From: Streptomyces fuscichromogenes
GTDB taxonomy: Bacteria; Actinomycetota; Actinomycetes; Streptomycetales; Streptomycetaceae
Assembly: GCF_014645815.1 (NCBI RefSeq)
Contig: NZ_BMML01000024.1
Span: 124,001 to 188,000, forward strand
Length of the DNA: 64,000 nucleotides
Direction: 5' to 3'
This document shows, in pieces, positions 8,557-17,259 of the stretch; the stretch's first letter is position 1, and every line of letters begins with the position of its first letter. The position numbers were made by a program, and so were the translations under genes. The notes under the pieces are model-generated. The model saw only the letters and a list, made by a program, of their open reading frames with translations. It was not told where the DNA came from and did not search any database.

Positions 8557-8856
8557 ATGCCGAAGACGACACAGTTACGCACGTACACCGTCCGAGACGG
8601 CCTGCTCGACGAGTGGGTGGAGCGGTGGCGGGAGGAGATCGTTCCGTTGCGACTGAAACTGGGGTTCGCGATCGGGCATGCCTGGACGGACCGGGAGCAC
8701 AACCAGTTCATCTGGCTGATCTCGTACGACGGCCCGGAGACCTTCGCCGAGCGCAACGCGCTGTACTGGTCGTCGCCCGAGCGATCGGCCATGGGACTGA
8801 ACCCGGACGACTACCTCGTTACCACGGAGGAACGCACGGTTGAGTCCGTCCGCTGA
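8557..8856 (+). CDS. NIPSNAP family protein with a TTA codon
   Basis: A 99-residue alpha/beta-barrel-type protein. The start ATG 8557 is chosen for GGAGAGG nine bases upstream. LRTYTVRDGLLDEWVERW and WTDREHNQFIWLISYDG are characteristic of the NIPSNAP/ferredoxin-like dimeric barrel fold, which occurs in small proteins of poorly known function. Codon 7 is TTA (8575-8577), the rarest codon in Streptomyces and read only by the bldA tRNA, so expression is probably developmental or delayed. It is convergent with the STAND/WD40 gene, whose stop codon lies eight bases away, leaving no room for a separate terminator. Confidence 0.8.
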   Translation: MPKTTQLRTYTVRDGLLDEWVERWREEIVPLRLKLGFAIGHAWTDREHNQFIWLISYDGPETFAERNALYWSSPERSAMGLNPDDYLVTTEERTVESVR

Positions 8857-8864
8857 TCATCCGG

Positions 8865-11800
8865 TCACGCGGGGTCGAGCGGCAACAGGTGCTGCCGCCG
8901 TTCCTGGCGCGTCAGGGTGCGGAAGACCCTTCCCCGGGCGGTCGCCTCCAACCGGTCGTAGTCCGGCTCGGCCTGCCACACGCGAGCCGTCCCGTCGGCC
9001 GATCCCGTGAGCAGCCGTGCGCTGTCCGGGGACCATGCCACGGAGTTCACCTTGTCCTGGTGCACAGCGACGACGGCGACCTCCTCGAAGGTGGCGGCGG
9101 ACCAGACCCGTACGGTCCGGTCGTCACCGCCCGTGGCGATGCGCCGGCCATCAGGTGACCAGGCGACGGCGCGCAGCCGCCCCTCATGCCCCTTCAGCAC
9201 CTCGATGCGCCGCCCCGTGGCGACGTCCCATACGGCAGCCGTCCAGTCACCGGAAGCGGTGACGATCCGCGTCTCGTCCGGCGACCAGGACGCGTCCTCC
9301 ACGTAGTTGTCGTGTCCGCGCAGCACGGTGAGCTGCTGTGCCTCCACGATGTCCCAGAGTCGGCACGTACGGTCGTCCGAGCAACTGGCGAGCAGCCGTC
9401 CGCTCGGCGACCAGGCCACGCGCCCCACCCAGTCCTGATGTCCCGCGAGTTTGATCAGCTCGGTCCCGTCCGGCGCGGACAGAACAGTCACGGCGCCGTC
9501 ATGGCCGCCGGTAGCGATCCGCCCGCCGTTCGGCGCCCAAGCACACCCCTCCAATACCTCTCCCTGTTTTTCGAACAGTGTGTCTCCGCGCCCGTCGACC
9601 ACGCGGAACAGACCGTCGTTCGTGCCACATGCGAGCCGTTCTCCCTGCGGAGCCCAAGCCACGGTCCAGGCCCGGTCCCCCAACTCGGTCACCGGTCCGG
9701 CGGGCACGCCGGTGGCCGCGTCCCACACTCGCACGGTGCCGTCGTCCGAGGCCGTGGCGAAACGGCTGCCGTCGCCGGACCAAGCGGCCTGGTTCACCGG
9801 GCCCCGGTGCCCGTCTGCCATGACGACCTCGGCACCCCGGGGACGCAGATCCCATACTCTTCCGGTGCCGTCGGTGGAGCTGCTGGCGAGCATCGTCCCG
9901 CAAGGTGACCAAGCAACGCCCCACACGGTGTCCGCGTGGCCGCGCAGCACAGTCAGAACCTCGGCGTTCACAGCGTCGACGATCCGGACGGTGCGGTCGG
10001 ACGAGGCACTGGCCAGCATCCGCCCGTCCGGCGACCAGGACAGGTTCCACACGTAGTCCGTGTGCCCTCTCAGCAACAGACGCAGGTCTCCGGTCCTGGA
10101 GTCCCAGATACGGGCGGTGCGGTCACCCGACCCGGTGGCGATCCGCCGGCCGTCAGGCGACCAGGCGATGCCCTCGACGAAGTCGGAGTGCCCGGCGAGC
10201 GTGGTGGCCGCCGTCCCCGTCGTCAGATCCCACACGATCGCGGTCTGATCGTGGGACGCGGAGGCGAGGCGATCGCCGTCCGGCGCCCAGGCCACGCCCC
10301 ACACGTCCTCGGTGTGGCCGCGCAGTTCGTGCAGGAGCGATCCGGTACCGGCCTCCCACACCCGCACGGTCCGGTCCTTTGAGCTTGCCGCGATGTACCG
10401 GCCGTCCGGGGACCAAGCCACCTGTCTGTTGATGTCTTCCGCGCCGCTCAGCAGGTGGACCGTCTCCCCCGAGGCCGCGTCCCAGATCCGTACGACACGG
10501 TCACGACCGGTGGTCGCAAGCCTGGCCGAGTCCGGTGACCAGGCGACGGACTCGACCATGACGCCATCGCACGGCAACACCAGCAGCGGGCGTCCGGACC
10601 GCGCGTCGTACACCCGGCTCGTACCGTCCCTGGACGCCGTGGCCAGCATGCGCCCGTCCGGGGACCATGCGATGTGTCGCACCGAGTCCGTGTGCCCGTC
10701 GAGTCGTGAACGGAGGTGACTCGCTGCCAGTGCGGCCATCAGCCCGCGGCGAGCCGAGGCCGTGGGGGCGCACTCGCCCAGCGCGGCAAGCGAAAGCAGA
10801 AGGGAAAGTTCGGGCTCGCTTTCCGCACTCCCGACAACCTGCCGACCGATGCTGTCCGAGACCTGCCTCAAGAAGGTCAGGTCACGGCGCTGCGACGATT
10901 CGACGAGTGCGCGAGCGGGCTCCGACGCCTGGCCCGTCTCCTCCAGCGCTTCCAGCCAGCGCCGGGCCGCGGTAAGACGTTCTCCGGTGAGGAGATAGTC
11001 GTCGCTGCGTCCGGCCCGCTCCCAGTCGACGGCCCACCGCTCCAGTTCGGCACGCTCGCGAAGCCGCTCCGCGCGCGCCTCGACCTCCTGCCGCAGCGGG
11101 GCCCACTGACGGAAGAGTGCCTCATGCGTCACCTGCGCACAGGGCTCACCGCCGTCCGCCGCCAGTCCGCCTCCCGTGACATCGGTACGCAGCAACCGCG
11201 CCTCGACGAAAGCGTCGACGACCTGGCGGCCCCGCTCGTCGAGTTCGGACAGCGGCACCCGACGCCGGGCCACCTCCTGGCCCTCGACGGTGACGAACCG
11301 GAGCAGCACACGAAGGACGGAATCGATTCCCACGCCCGCCCCAAGCGCGGTCACGGTGTTGTCGGCCTGGCGCGCCAGCGCACCGGGGACACCACCAAGC
11401 CGCCGGTACAGCTCCTCAGTCACCGTGCCGCCGGGACCGGAGGCGAAGTACAGCTCCTGGAGGAGATAGGCGAGTAGCGGCAAGGCGTCGTCCGCGCCGG
11501 TCTCGCTCACGACCGAATCCACGACCCCGGGCTCGAAACGGAGGCCGACAACGGCGCCCGGACGCTCTACGACTTCGACGAGTTGCTCCCTGCCCAATGT
11601 GCCGAGGGCCACAGGATGTTGGAGAAGGTCCGCATGACCAGTGGAGAGCAGCCTGCCGAACAGGTCTACCCGGAGTGTGGCCAGTACGCGGACCGCCGGT
11701 TCCTGTTCCACGCAGGTACGCAACGCATCCAGAAACTGGGCGCGTTCCCGCTCCCCCGCGAGGGTGACGATCTCCTCGAACTGGTCAACGACGAGGAGTA

Positions 11801-12422
11801 GTCGTCGGAACCGGCCACCCCGCAGCTTCGACAACTCGGCTCGCAGCGCGCCCGGCCCCTGGCGCAGCCTGCGCAGTAGAGCGCTCGCGGGCTCCTGTCC
11901 TCCGCCGGCGGCCACCAGCGCACCCGCTAACGCGCCCATCGGACTGGCGCCGGGAGCGAAGGCCGGTACGACGGTCCAGCGACGTTCCCGGAGCCGCGGC
12001 ATCACCCCGGCCCTGACCAGCGAGGACTTACCGCTCCCGGAAGCCCCGACCAGCACGAGGAACCGGTCTGCCGGTCGGGGGGCGCTCGCGTGCAGTCTGC
12101 GGGTCAGCTCGACTGCCTGCGCCTCCCGGCCGAAATACACAGCGGCCTCGTCCTCACCGAAGGCATCGAGACCCGGGTACGGCACGCGATCCCGCGGCCA
12201 CTCGATCCGGGGCGGTAGCGGGTTCTCCAGCCGGTGGGCGACGACCTGCCCGGCCACGAGGGCCACGATCAGCACGGCGATGGCCGGAACGGAGAAACGG
12301 CGAATCACCTCAAGCACCCAGGGAGCCCGGTCGGTGCTGGTCGCGTAGTTGGTGGCGATCCCGAGCAGACAGGCGACCAGCGCCAGCAGGATCTGGAGCA
12401 CGACCTGCATACGGTTCCTCAT
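8865..12422 (-). CDS. Membrane-anchored STAND NTPase with 14 WD40 repeats
   Basis: An 1185-residue protein. Two hydrophobic helices (about residues 6-24 and 44-62) are followed by PYPGLDAF...YFGRE and a P-loop GASGSGKSS (126-134) with Walker B VVDQFEE (211-217), which is the nSTAND1 type of NTPase. A helical arm spans about 350-575. Then come 14 consecutive WD40 repeats, each with a W-S/A-P-D/x-G strand and most ending xVWD, enough for two seven-bladed propellers. STAND proteins act as ligand-triggered oligomerising switches. The propellers would be the sensor and the membrane segments the likely effector or tether. Leu165 is a TTA codon (11930..11928), implying bldA control. The start has only a weak ribosome site. 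The trigger is unknown. Confidence 0.88.
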   Translation of the reverse strand: MRNRMQVVLQILLALVACLLGIATNYATSTDRAPWVLEVIRRFSVPAIAVLIVALVAGQVVAHRLENPLPPRIEWPRDRVPYPGLDAFGEDEAAVYFGREAQAVELTRRLHASAPRPADRFLVLVGASGSGKSSLVRAGVMPRLRERRWTVVPAFAPGASPMGALAGALVAAGGGQEPASALLRRLRQGPGALRAELSKLRGGRFRRLLLVVDQFEEIVTLAGERERAQFLDALRTCVEQEPAVRVLATLRVDLFGRLLSTGHADLLQHPVALGTLGREQLVEVVERPGAVVGLRFEPGVVDSVVSETGADDALPLLAYLLQELYFASGPGGTVTEELYRRLGGVPGALARQADNTVTALGAGVGIDSVLRVLLRFVTVEGQEVARRRVPLSELDERGRQVVDAFVEARLLRTDVTGGGLAADGGEPCAQVTHEALFRQWAPLRQEVEARAERLRERAELERWAVDWERAGRSDDYLLTGERLTAARRWLEALEETGQASEPARALVESSQRRDLTFLRQVSDSIGRQVVGSAESEPELSLLLSLAALGECAPTASARRGLMAALAASHLRSRLDGHTDSVRHIAWSPDGRMLATASRDGTSRVYDARSGRPLLVLPCDGVMVESVAWSPDSARLATTGRDRVVRIWDAASGETVHLLSGAEDINRQVAWSPDGRYIAASSKDRTVRVWEAGTGSLLHELRGHTEDVWGVAWAPDGDRLASASHDQTAIVWDLTTGTAATTLAGHSDFVEGIAWSPDGRRIATGSGDRTARIWDSRTGDLRLLLRGHTDYVWNLSWSPDGRMLASASSDRTVRIVDAVNAEVLTVLRGHADTVWGVAWSPCGTMLASSSTDGTGRVWDLRPRGAEVVMADGHRGPVNQAAWSGDGSRFATASDDGTVRVWDAATGVPAGPVTELGDRAWTVAWAPQGERLACGTNDGLFRVVDGRGDTLFEKQGEVLEGCAWAPNGGRIATGGHDGAVTVLSAPDGTELIKLAGHQDWVGRVAWSPSGRLLASCSDDRTCRLWDIVEAQQLTVLRGHDNYVEDASWSPDETRIVTASGDWTAAVWDVATGRRIEVLKGHEGRLRAVAWSPDGRRIATGGDDRTVRVWSAATFEEVAVVAVHQDKVNSVAWSPDSARLLTGSADGTARVWQAEPDYDRLEATARGRVFRTLTRQERRQHLLPLDPA

Positions 12423-12543
12423 CGAGTACCGCCCACCCCCGTCGCCCCGGACTCGTCCATGACCATCTTCCGGGGCCCGGCAGAAGCGTTCAACGGGGTG
12501 TGAGGGTTTCAGCCATGTGGGGCGGCTCAGGCGCGCCTCGGAG

Positions 12544-12972
12544 TCACGGTGAGACCGTCACTTCGGACCAGACGGTCTTGCGCGGGTAGGGGCCATGAGC
12601 AACGCCCCAGCGGCTGGCGAGTGCGTCGACCAGGAGGAGGCCTCGGCCGGATTCGGTGTCGGGATCTGGATGTCGGACGTGGGGAAGCCGGTCACCGCAC
12701 GTGTCGGTGACCTCGATACGGAGGGTGTCGCCGACGACGTAGAGGGCGAGCCGGAAGTCTCGTCCCGGTACGCGGCCGTGGTGCGCGGCGTTGGCCGCCA
12801 GTTCACCCACGAGGTGCGCAGCCGGATCCAAGGGAAGACCCCAGGAGCGAAGTTGTTCGGTGGCGAGCAGCCTGGCAAGACGCGCGCCGCGGGGTGTGGG
12901 TGACAGCAGCACGCTGAAGTTGCGGACCGGGGTGGCGGGGCGGGCCTCGGTGGGGGCGGTTTCTCGAATCAC
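12544..12972 (-). CDS. Anti-sigma-like HATPase protein
   Basis: A 142-residue GHKL ATPase domain of the RsbW/SpoIIAB-like class. It has an N-box ELAANAAHHG and a G-box SGRGLLLVDALASRWG. In Streptomyces such single-domain ATPases are usually encoded beside an XRE/DUF5753 regulator and a DUF397 protein, forming whiJ/abaA-like regulatory groups. Here it is divergent from exactly that pair (13125-14200), across a 152-base region with a promoter and inverted repeat. The partner it binds or phosphorylates is not known. Confidence 0.82.
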   Translation of the reverse strand: MIRETAPTEARPATPVRNFSVLLSPTPRGARLARLLATEQLRSWGLPLDPAAHLVGELAANAAHHGRVPGRDFRLALYVVGDTLRIEVTDTCGDRLPHVRHPDPDTESGRGLLLVDALASRWGVAHGPYPRKTVWSEVTVSP

Positions 12973-13002
12973 GTCACTCAGCGTGGCGACACTCGCCTAC
13001 CG

Positions 13003-13037
13003 TGAACAGTGACGACGCTGTTGCGTAGGGTCACTGT
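13003..13037 (+). promoter_or_regulatory. Predicted promoter overlapped by an inverted repeat, upstream of the XRE gene
   Basis: TGAACA (13003-13008) and TAGGGT (13026-13031) are separated by 17 bases and fit an actinobacterial housekeeping promoter reading towards the XRE gene. The perfect 8-bp arms acagtgac (13006-13013) and gtcactgt (13030-13037) start in the -35 box and end just past the -10 box. A protein bound there would block RNA polymerase, consistent with autoregulation by the XRE protein. This is inference from sequence only. Confidence 0.5.
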
Positions 13038-13124
13038 CCAGCGGCTGTCCAGTGGTGTCCACGCTGTCGCCCGGAACCGTACGGGTAAGGCGTCGTTGCA
13101 AGTTCGTACGACGGAGGGTGCGGG

Positions 13125-13991
13125 ATGGCGACGGACGTCGAGGTCGTGAGCGAGGCCGACGAACCGGGGTGGGAGGTGGACCCGGACGACGAGTGGGGAC
13201 TCGCGGTCATCGCAACGGTGGGGCGGCAGTTGCGGCTGCGGCGGGAGGCAAGGGGGATGCGAGTCCCCGACTTCGCCAAGGCGGTCGGGTACGGCGAGGA
13301 CCTGATCTACAAAATCGAGTCGGGGAAGCGAATTCCCAGGCCGGAGTTCCTGGACAAGGCCGAGCAGGTGTTGAGGGCCGACGGGTTGATCGTCGCGATG
13401 AAGGAGGACGTGGAGAAGGTCCGGTATCCGAAGAAGGTTCGGGATCTGGCGAAGTTGGAGGGGCAGGCGGTTGAGATCGGGGTCTACGTAGGTCTCAGTG
13501 TCCACGGGCTTCTGCAGACAGAGGAACATGCTTGTGCCCTCTTCGAGGCACGCCAGCCGCCGTACTCGCAGGAGGAGGTTGAACGTCTGGTGACGGCCAG
13601 GATGGCTCGCAAGGCGATCTTCGAGAAGTCACCGGCCGTAGCACTCAGTTTTGTCCAGGAGGAGGCATCCCTACGCCGCCGAGTCGGAGGCACAATGGTC
13701 CGGCGCCGACAGCTGGAACACCTTCTGGAAGTGGCGCAGTTGCGCAACGTGACGTTCCAGGTGATGCTCACAGACACCGTGGCTCATCCTGGCGTCGATG
13801 GCAAGATCGAGCTGCTGAAGTTCGCAGATGGCACGGCAGTGGGACGGTCCGACGGTGCTTTCAACGGCCGTCCGACTTCGGACCCGAAGGAACTTCGCAT
13901 CCTCGAACTGCGGTATGGGACCATTCGGGCCCAGGCTCTCACTCCAGGGGAGTCGGTTGCCTTCATCGAGCAGGTGCTGGGAGAAACATGA
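13125..13991 (+). CDS. XRE-family regulator with DUF5753 domain
   Basis: A 288-residue DNA-binding protein with a GGAGGG ribosome site. The helix-turn-helix lies at about residues 28-85 (VGRQLRLRREARGMRVPDFA, then YGEDLIYKIESGKR). The DUF5753 sensor/partner domain fills residues ~110-280 (GLLQTEEHACALF, VTFQVMLTDTVAHPGVDG). Proteins of this architecture include WhiJ-like developmental regulators and are thought to work with the small DUF397 protein encoded next, whose ATG overlaps this stop codon as ATGA. The predicted promoter with its palindrome lies 90 bases upstream. No TTA codon is seen. Confidence 0.9.
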   Translation: MATDVEVVSEADEPGWEVDPDDEWGLAVIATVGRQLRLRREARGMRVPDFAKAVGYGEDLIYKIESGKRIPRPEFLDKAEQVLRADGLIVAMKEDVEKVRYPKKVRDLAKLEGQAVEIGVYVGLSVHGLLQTEEHACALFEARQPPYSQEEVERLVTARMARKAIFEKSPAVALSFVQEEASLRRRVGGTMVRRRQLEHLLEVAQLRNVTFQVMLTDTVAHPGVDGKIELLKFADGTAVGRSDGAFNGRPTSDPKELRILELRYGTIRAQALTPGESVAFIEQVLGET

Positions 13992-14200
13992 TCCGCAAGA
14001 CGTCGGTTGGGGATGCTCACGAGCTGTCGTGGTTCAAGAGCAGCTATAGCGACGGCACCGAGGGCGACTCCTGCGTGGAGATTGCCGCCGCCCCCACCAC
14101 CATCCACGTCCGCGACTCCAAGCACGCCGAAGTCAGCCCCCGCCTCGCGCTCTCGCTCAAGGCCTGGGCCGACTTCGTACCGTACGCGTCCGGTAACTGA
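13988..14200 (+). CDS. DUF397 small protein
   Basis: A 70-residue protein with the DUF397 signature: W-F-K-S-S-Y-S near residue 15, a CVEIA strand, and VRDSK followed by a hydrophobic C-terminal helix (LKAWADFVPYA). It is translationally coupled to the XRE/DUF5753 gene. DUF397 proteins are suspected small binding partners or antagonists of the adjacent regulator. It converges on hsdM, whose stop lies six bases away, so the trio abuts the restriction operon directly. Confidence 0.88.
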   Translation: MIRKTSVGDAHELSWFKSSYSDGTEGDSCVEIAAAPTTIHVRDSKHAEVSPRLALSLKAWADFVPYASGN

Positions 14201-14206
14201 CGGCCG

Positions 14207-15808
14207 TTACTCGACCTCGGCCTCAGGTACGTCGACCTCGCCACCCAGTGAGCGGGCGATGGCGGTGAACTCGTTCAGGGCGGCCTGGAGGTCGCGGACG
14301 ATCTCCTCGGCGATGACCTCGGGCGGCAGGCCGCTGTCGGCGTCGTCGAGGGCGGGGTCCTTCATCCAGGTGATGTCGAGGTTGACCTTGTCGCGGGCGA
14401 TCAGGTCGTCGTAACTGAACTTCTTGAAGGGCCCGTTGTCGTCCTCGGACTCGATGCGGGAAGAGCGGGGCTCTCCGGGCCGGTAGGCCGTCACGAAGTC
14501 GTCGAGGTGGGCTCGGGTCAGCGGACGCTGCTTGAGGGTGAAGTGCTGGCCGGTCCGGAAGTCGTAGACCCAGGTCTCGGTGGTGTGGGGCTTGCCGTCC
14601 GCGCGTGGGGGCTTCTTGTCGAAGAAGAGGACGTTGGCCTTGACGCCACCGGCGTAGAAGATGCCGGTGGGCAGTCGCAGGACGGTGTGGAGGTCGAACT
14701 CGTCCAGCAGCTTGCGCCGCACCTTCTCGCCGGCGCCGCCCTCGAAGAGCACGTTGTCGGGAAGGACAACCGCGGCCCGGCCGCCAACTGCCGTGAGCGA
14801 CATGATGTGTTGCAGGAAGTTCAGCTGCTTGTTGGTGGTCGTGGCGGTGAAGTCGTCGCGGTCGTACTGGATGTCCTCCTTCTCGACCTCGCCGTCCTGA
14901 CCGATGACCGTGATCGCCGACTTACGGCCGAAGGGCGGGTTCGCGAGAACGAGCGTGGCGTGCTTACCGCTGGGCTTGTCGGCGAGGGCGTCACCGACGT
15001 GGATGAGGCTCGGTCCGTCGCTCTTGCCGATGCCGTGGAGAAGCATGTTCATGGCGGCGAGACGGGCGGTGCCGGTGACGAGTTCGTTGCCCCAGATCTT
15101 GCGACCCTCGTCGTAGGCCTTGCGCTCCTCCAGCGACATCTTCTTCATGTGGTGGTCGCGGATGTACGCGTGAGCGGCGATGAGGAAGCCGCCGGTACCG
15201 CAGGCCGGGTCGGTGATGGTGTCATCAGGGCTGGGCCGGGTGACGTCGACCATGGCGTCGATGAGAGCGCGGGGGGTGAAGTACTGACCGGCGCCGGTCT
15301 TGGTGTCGGAGGCACCCTTGTTGAGCAGTCCCTCGTAGGCGTCGCCCTTGAGGTCGGTGCCGGTCATGTTCCAGTCTTGGCGACCGATTAGTTCGACGAC
15401 CAGCTTCTCCAAAAGAGCCGGTTTGGTGATCCGGTTCTGGGCGTCGGCGAAAATGGTGCCGATGGTGGTGTTGGGGTGCTGGCCAAGGTGTTCGAGGATG
15501 TCGCGGTAGTGCGACTCCAGAGGGGCGCCTCGCTTACCGACGAGCGACTTCCAGTTGTAGTCAGCGGGCACGATCGCGCTGAGGTCCTGCCCGTCCCACG
15601 GGTCGTTCTCGATCTCGTCGACCATCTTGAGGAAGAGCAGGTAGGAGAGCTGCTCAACGTACTCGATGGTGGACATGCCGTTGTCGCGGAGGACGTTGCA
15701 GTAGTTCCAGAGTTTGGCAACGAGCGTGTTCGTCTGCGCGACGGCCTTGGCGGTCTTCTCGGCCGACTCGTTCGCGGGCTGCTGCGCGTCTGCGGAGGCG
15801 GCGGTCAC
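14207..15808 (-). CDS. hsdM: Type I restriction-modification DNA methyltransferase subunit HsdM
   Basis: A 533-residue N6-adenine methyltransferase. It has an N-terminal helical HsdM domain (LWNYCNVLRDNGMSTIEYV), an AdoMet-binding motif DPACGTGGFL (about residues 200-210), a catalytic NPPF motif, and the QYFTPRALI box typical of type I M subunits. It acts as M2S to methylate and as R2M2S to restrict. The GTG start overlaps the hsdS stop as GTGA. It is the last gene of an hsdR-hsdS-hsdM operon with four-base overlaps throughout, which keeps subunit ratios coupled. All key motifs are intact. Confidence 0.95.
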   Translation of the reverse strand: MTAASADAQQPANESAEKTAKAVAQTNTLVAKLWNYCNVLRDNGMSTIEYVEQLSYLLFLKMVDEIENDPWDGQDLSAIVPADYNWKSLVGKRGAPLESHYRDILEHLGQHPNTTIGTIFADAQNRITKPALLEKLVVELIGRQDWNMTGTDLKGDAYEGLLNKGASDTKTGAGQYFTPRALIDAMVDVTRPSPDDTITDPACGTGGFLIAAHAYIRDHHMKKMSLEERKAYDEGRKIWGNELVTGTARLAAMNMLLHGIGKSDGPSLIHVGDALADKPSGKHATLVLANPPFGRKSAITVIGQDGEVEKEDIQYDRDDFTATTTNKQLNFLQHIMSLTAVGGRAAVVLPDNVLFEGGAGEKVRRKLLDEFDLHTVLRLPTGIFYAGGVKANVLFFDKKPPRADGKPHTTETWVYDFRTGQHFTLKQRPLTRAHLDDFVTAYRPGEPRSSRIESEDDNGPFKKFSYDDLIARDKVNLDITWMKDPALDDADSGLPPEVIAEEIVRDLQAALNEFTAIARSLGGEVDVPEAEVE

Positions 15809-17259
15809 AGTTCGAACTCCTGCTGTACGGCTAGGGCGGGGGCGGCGGTCGGTTCGGGAGCGGGATCGGAGGGAGAGGCAGCTCTGGGGATGGCAGGCTT
15901 CTTGGCGGTGACCTTGCGGGGGCGCTTCGCTTTCAGTTGTGCGGACCGCTCGGCCGCGATGCGAGTCAGTGCGACCTGAGCAGGCTCGTCGTTCGGGTTC
16001 TGCGGTACGAGTTCACCGGTGAAAGCCTTGTGTAGGAGAGCGTTACGCAGGCCAGTCGCCCTCTTTCGAGCACGGTCGAGTTCGAAGGAGACTCGGGAAA
16101 CCCGATCCAGCTCGTCACGCAGCTCAGCGACGATACGCTCCTGCACATCGACTTCCGGTACAGGAACCGTGAAATCCTCAATCGCGGCCTGGTCAATCTT
16201 CGGCATTGATCCAGCAAGACCCTTGGCGCGCGACTTGAAATACTCACGACCCCGACGGCTCTGCAATACCAGCGTCACAAATTCGGGGAGCACCTCGTCG
16301 TTCACCCGGACCCGAATCAACAGGTCCGGGAAAATCGCCCAGCCATCCGACCCCTCATACATCGCGGTCGTACCGACGAGTTCGGGGGTGTTTGAGCGTT
16401 GGACGAGGATGTCTCCCTTAGTGAGCCAAAGGTCCCGCACTCGATAGGGATCAGCGACTGTCAGCTTGGTGTTGTCATCACTGAAGTTGCCCTGCGTGAC
16501 AGCCGTCAGGTTGAGCGTTCGGATACCGGTCAGATCTGTGGTCGCCTTGGCAGAGTGCCCGTTACGCAACGGCTCGCCTAGAAGATTACCAAGACGCTTC
16601 GTCGGAACATTTCCGACCTTTTTCAAGATAGCGGCCAGTGTCGCCGATCCGAGCCCGCGCGCACGCCGCTGTCCAGTGATCAAATTATCGACAGCTGCGT
16701 CGAGCCTCGACAACTGTTCTTCGAGAGCCTCGACGGTACGATACTGCTCCGCGAGCGGCGGCAGCGGCACCGGCATCCTCCGCAGTGCCTCTTGAGAAAG
16801 GTTACGCATCGCGTCCTTCGTACCGCTCGCATTGCCTTCGACATGCACTCGGGCCTGCGGAGAGCGCAGGAAGTGGACCAGCCAACGCTTGCTGACGAAG
16901 TCTCGCGGAATAAGCCGCAGGCTCTTGTCCGAGAGGAGAAGCCGTGGCCGACATGCTCCCACTAGCACGGGAGCACCAACGTAGGCCTTCGTGTTCGCCC
17001 TGCTCAATAGAACGTCGCCCTGATGAATCTCGTGAGCGAGATCGAATTTTCGGCCCTCGGGAACCGCCTTGTTCTCATTAGCGTCAAATTCGCCCCACGT
17101 CATGGCGCTCACTTTGACGATGCCCCACTCTTCAGGCCCAGCAGGCCGAGGTTCGCAAGTGAACGACTTACCGGCTTCGATCCGGTGCAGCAAGTCCCCC
17201 AGCGCCACCCAAACCCACCCCGCCGGAAGCTCCCTCTCCCCATCCACACCCACGCTCAA
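15805..17259 (-). CDS. hsdS: Type I restriction-modification specificity subunit HsdS
   Basis: A 484-residue specificity subunit that recognises both halves of a bipartite target. Two target-recognition domains (about residues 10-190 and 215-400) are each followed by a conserved helix (LPPLAEQYRTVEALEEQLSR; VDVQERIVAELRDELDR). A Lys/Ala/Pro-rich tail follows residue ~430. The apparent start is TTG 17259, overlapping the hsdR stop (TTGA); a GTG two codons later is an alternative. The gene is visibly lower in G+C than its neighbours, usual for exchanged recognition domains and a sign of horizontal shuffling. The target sequence cannot be predicted. Confidence 0.93.
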   Translation of the reverse strand: MSVGVDGERELPAGWVWVALGDLLHRIEAGKSFTCEPRPAGPEEWGIVKVSAMTWGEFDANENKAVPEGRKFDLAHEIHQGDVLLSRANTKAYVGAPVLVGACRPRLLLSDKSLRLIPRDFVSKRWLVHFLRSPQARVHVEGNASGTKDAMRNLSQEALRRMPVPLPPLAEQYRTVEALEEQLSRLDAAVDNLITGQRRARGLGSATLAAILKKVGNVPTKRLGNLLGEPLRNGHSAKATTDLTGIRTLNLTAVTQGNFSDDNTKLTVADPYRVRDLWLTKGDILVQRSNTPELVGTTAMYEGSDGWAIFPDLLIRVRVNDEVLPEFVTLVLQSRRGREYFKSRAKGLAGSMPKIDQAAIEDFTVPVPEVDVQERIVAELRDELDRVSRVSFELDRARKRATGLRNALLHKAFTGELVPQNPNDEPAQVALTRIAAERSAQLKAKRPRKVTAKKPAIPRAASPSDPAPEPTAAPALAVQQEFEL

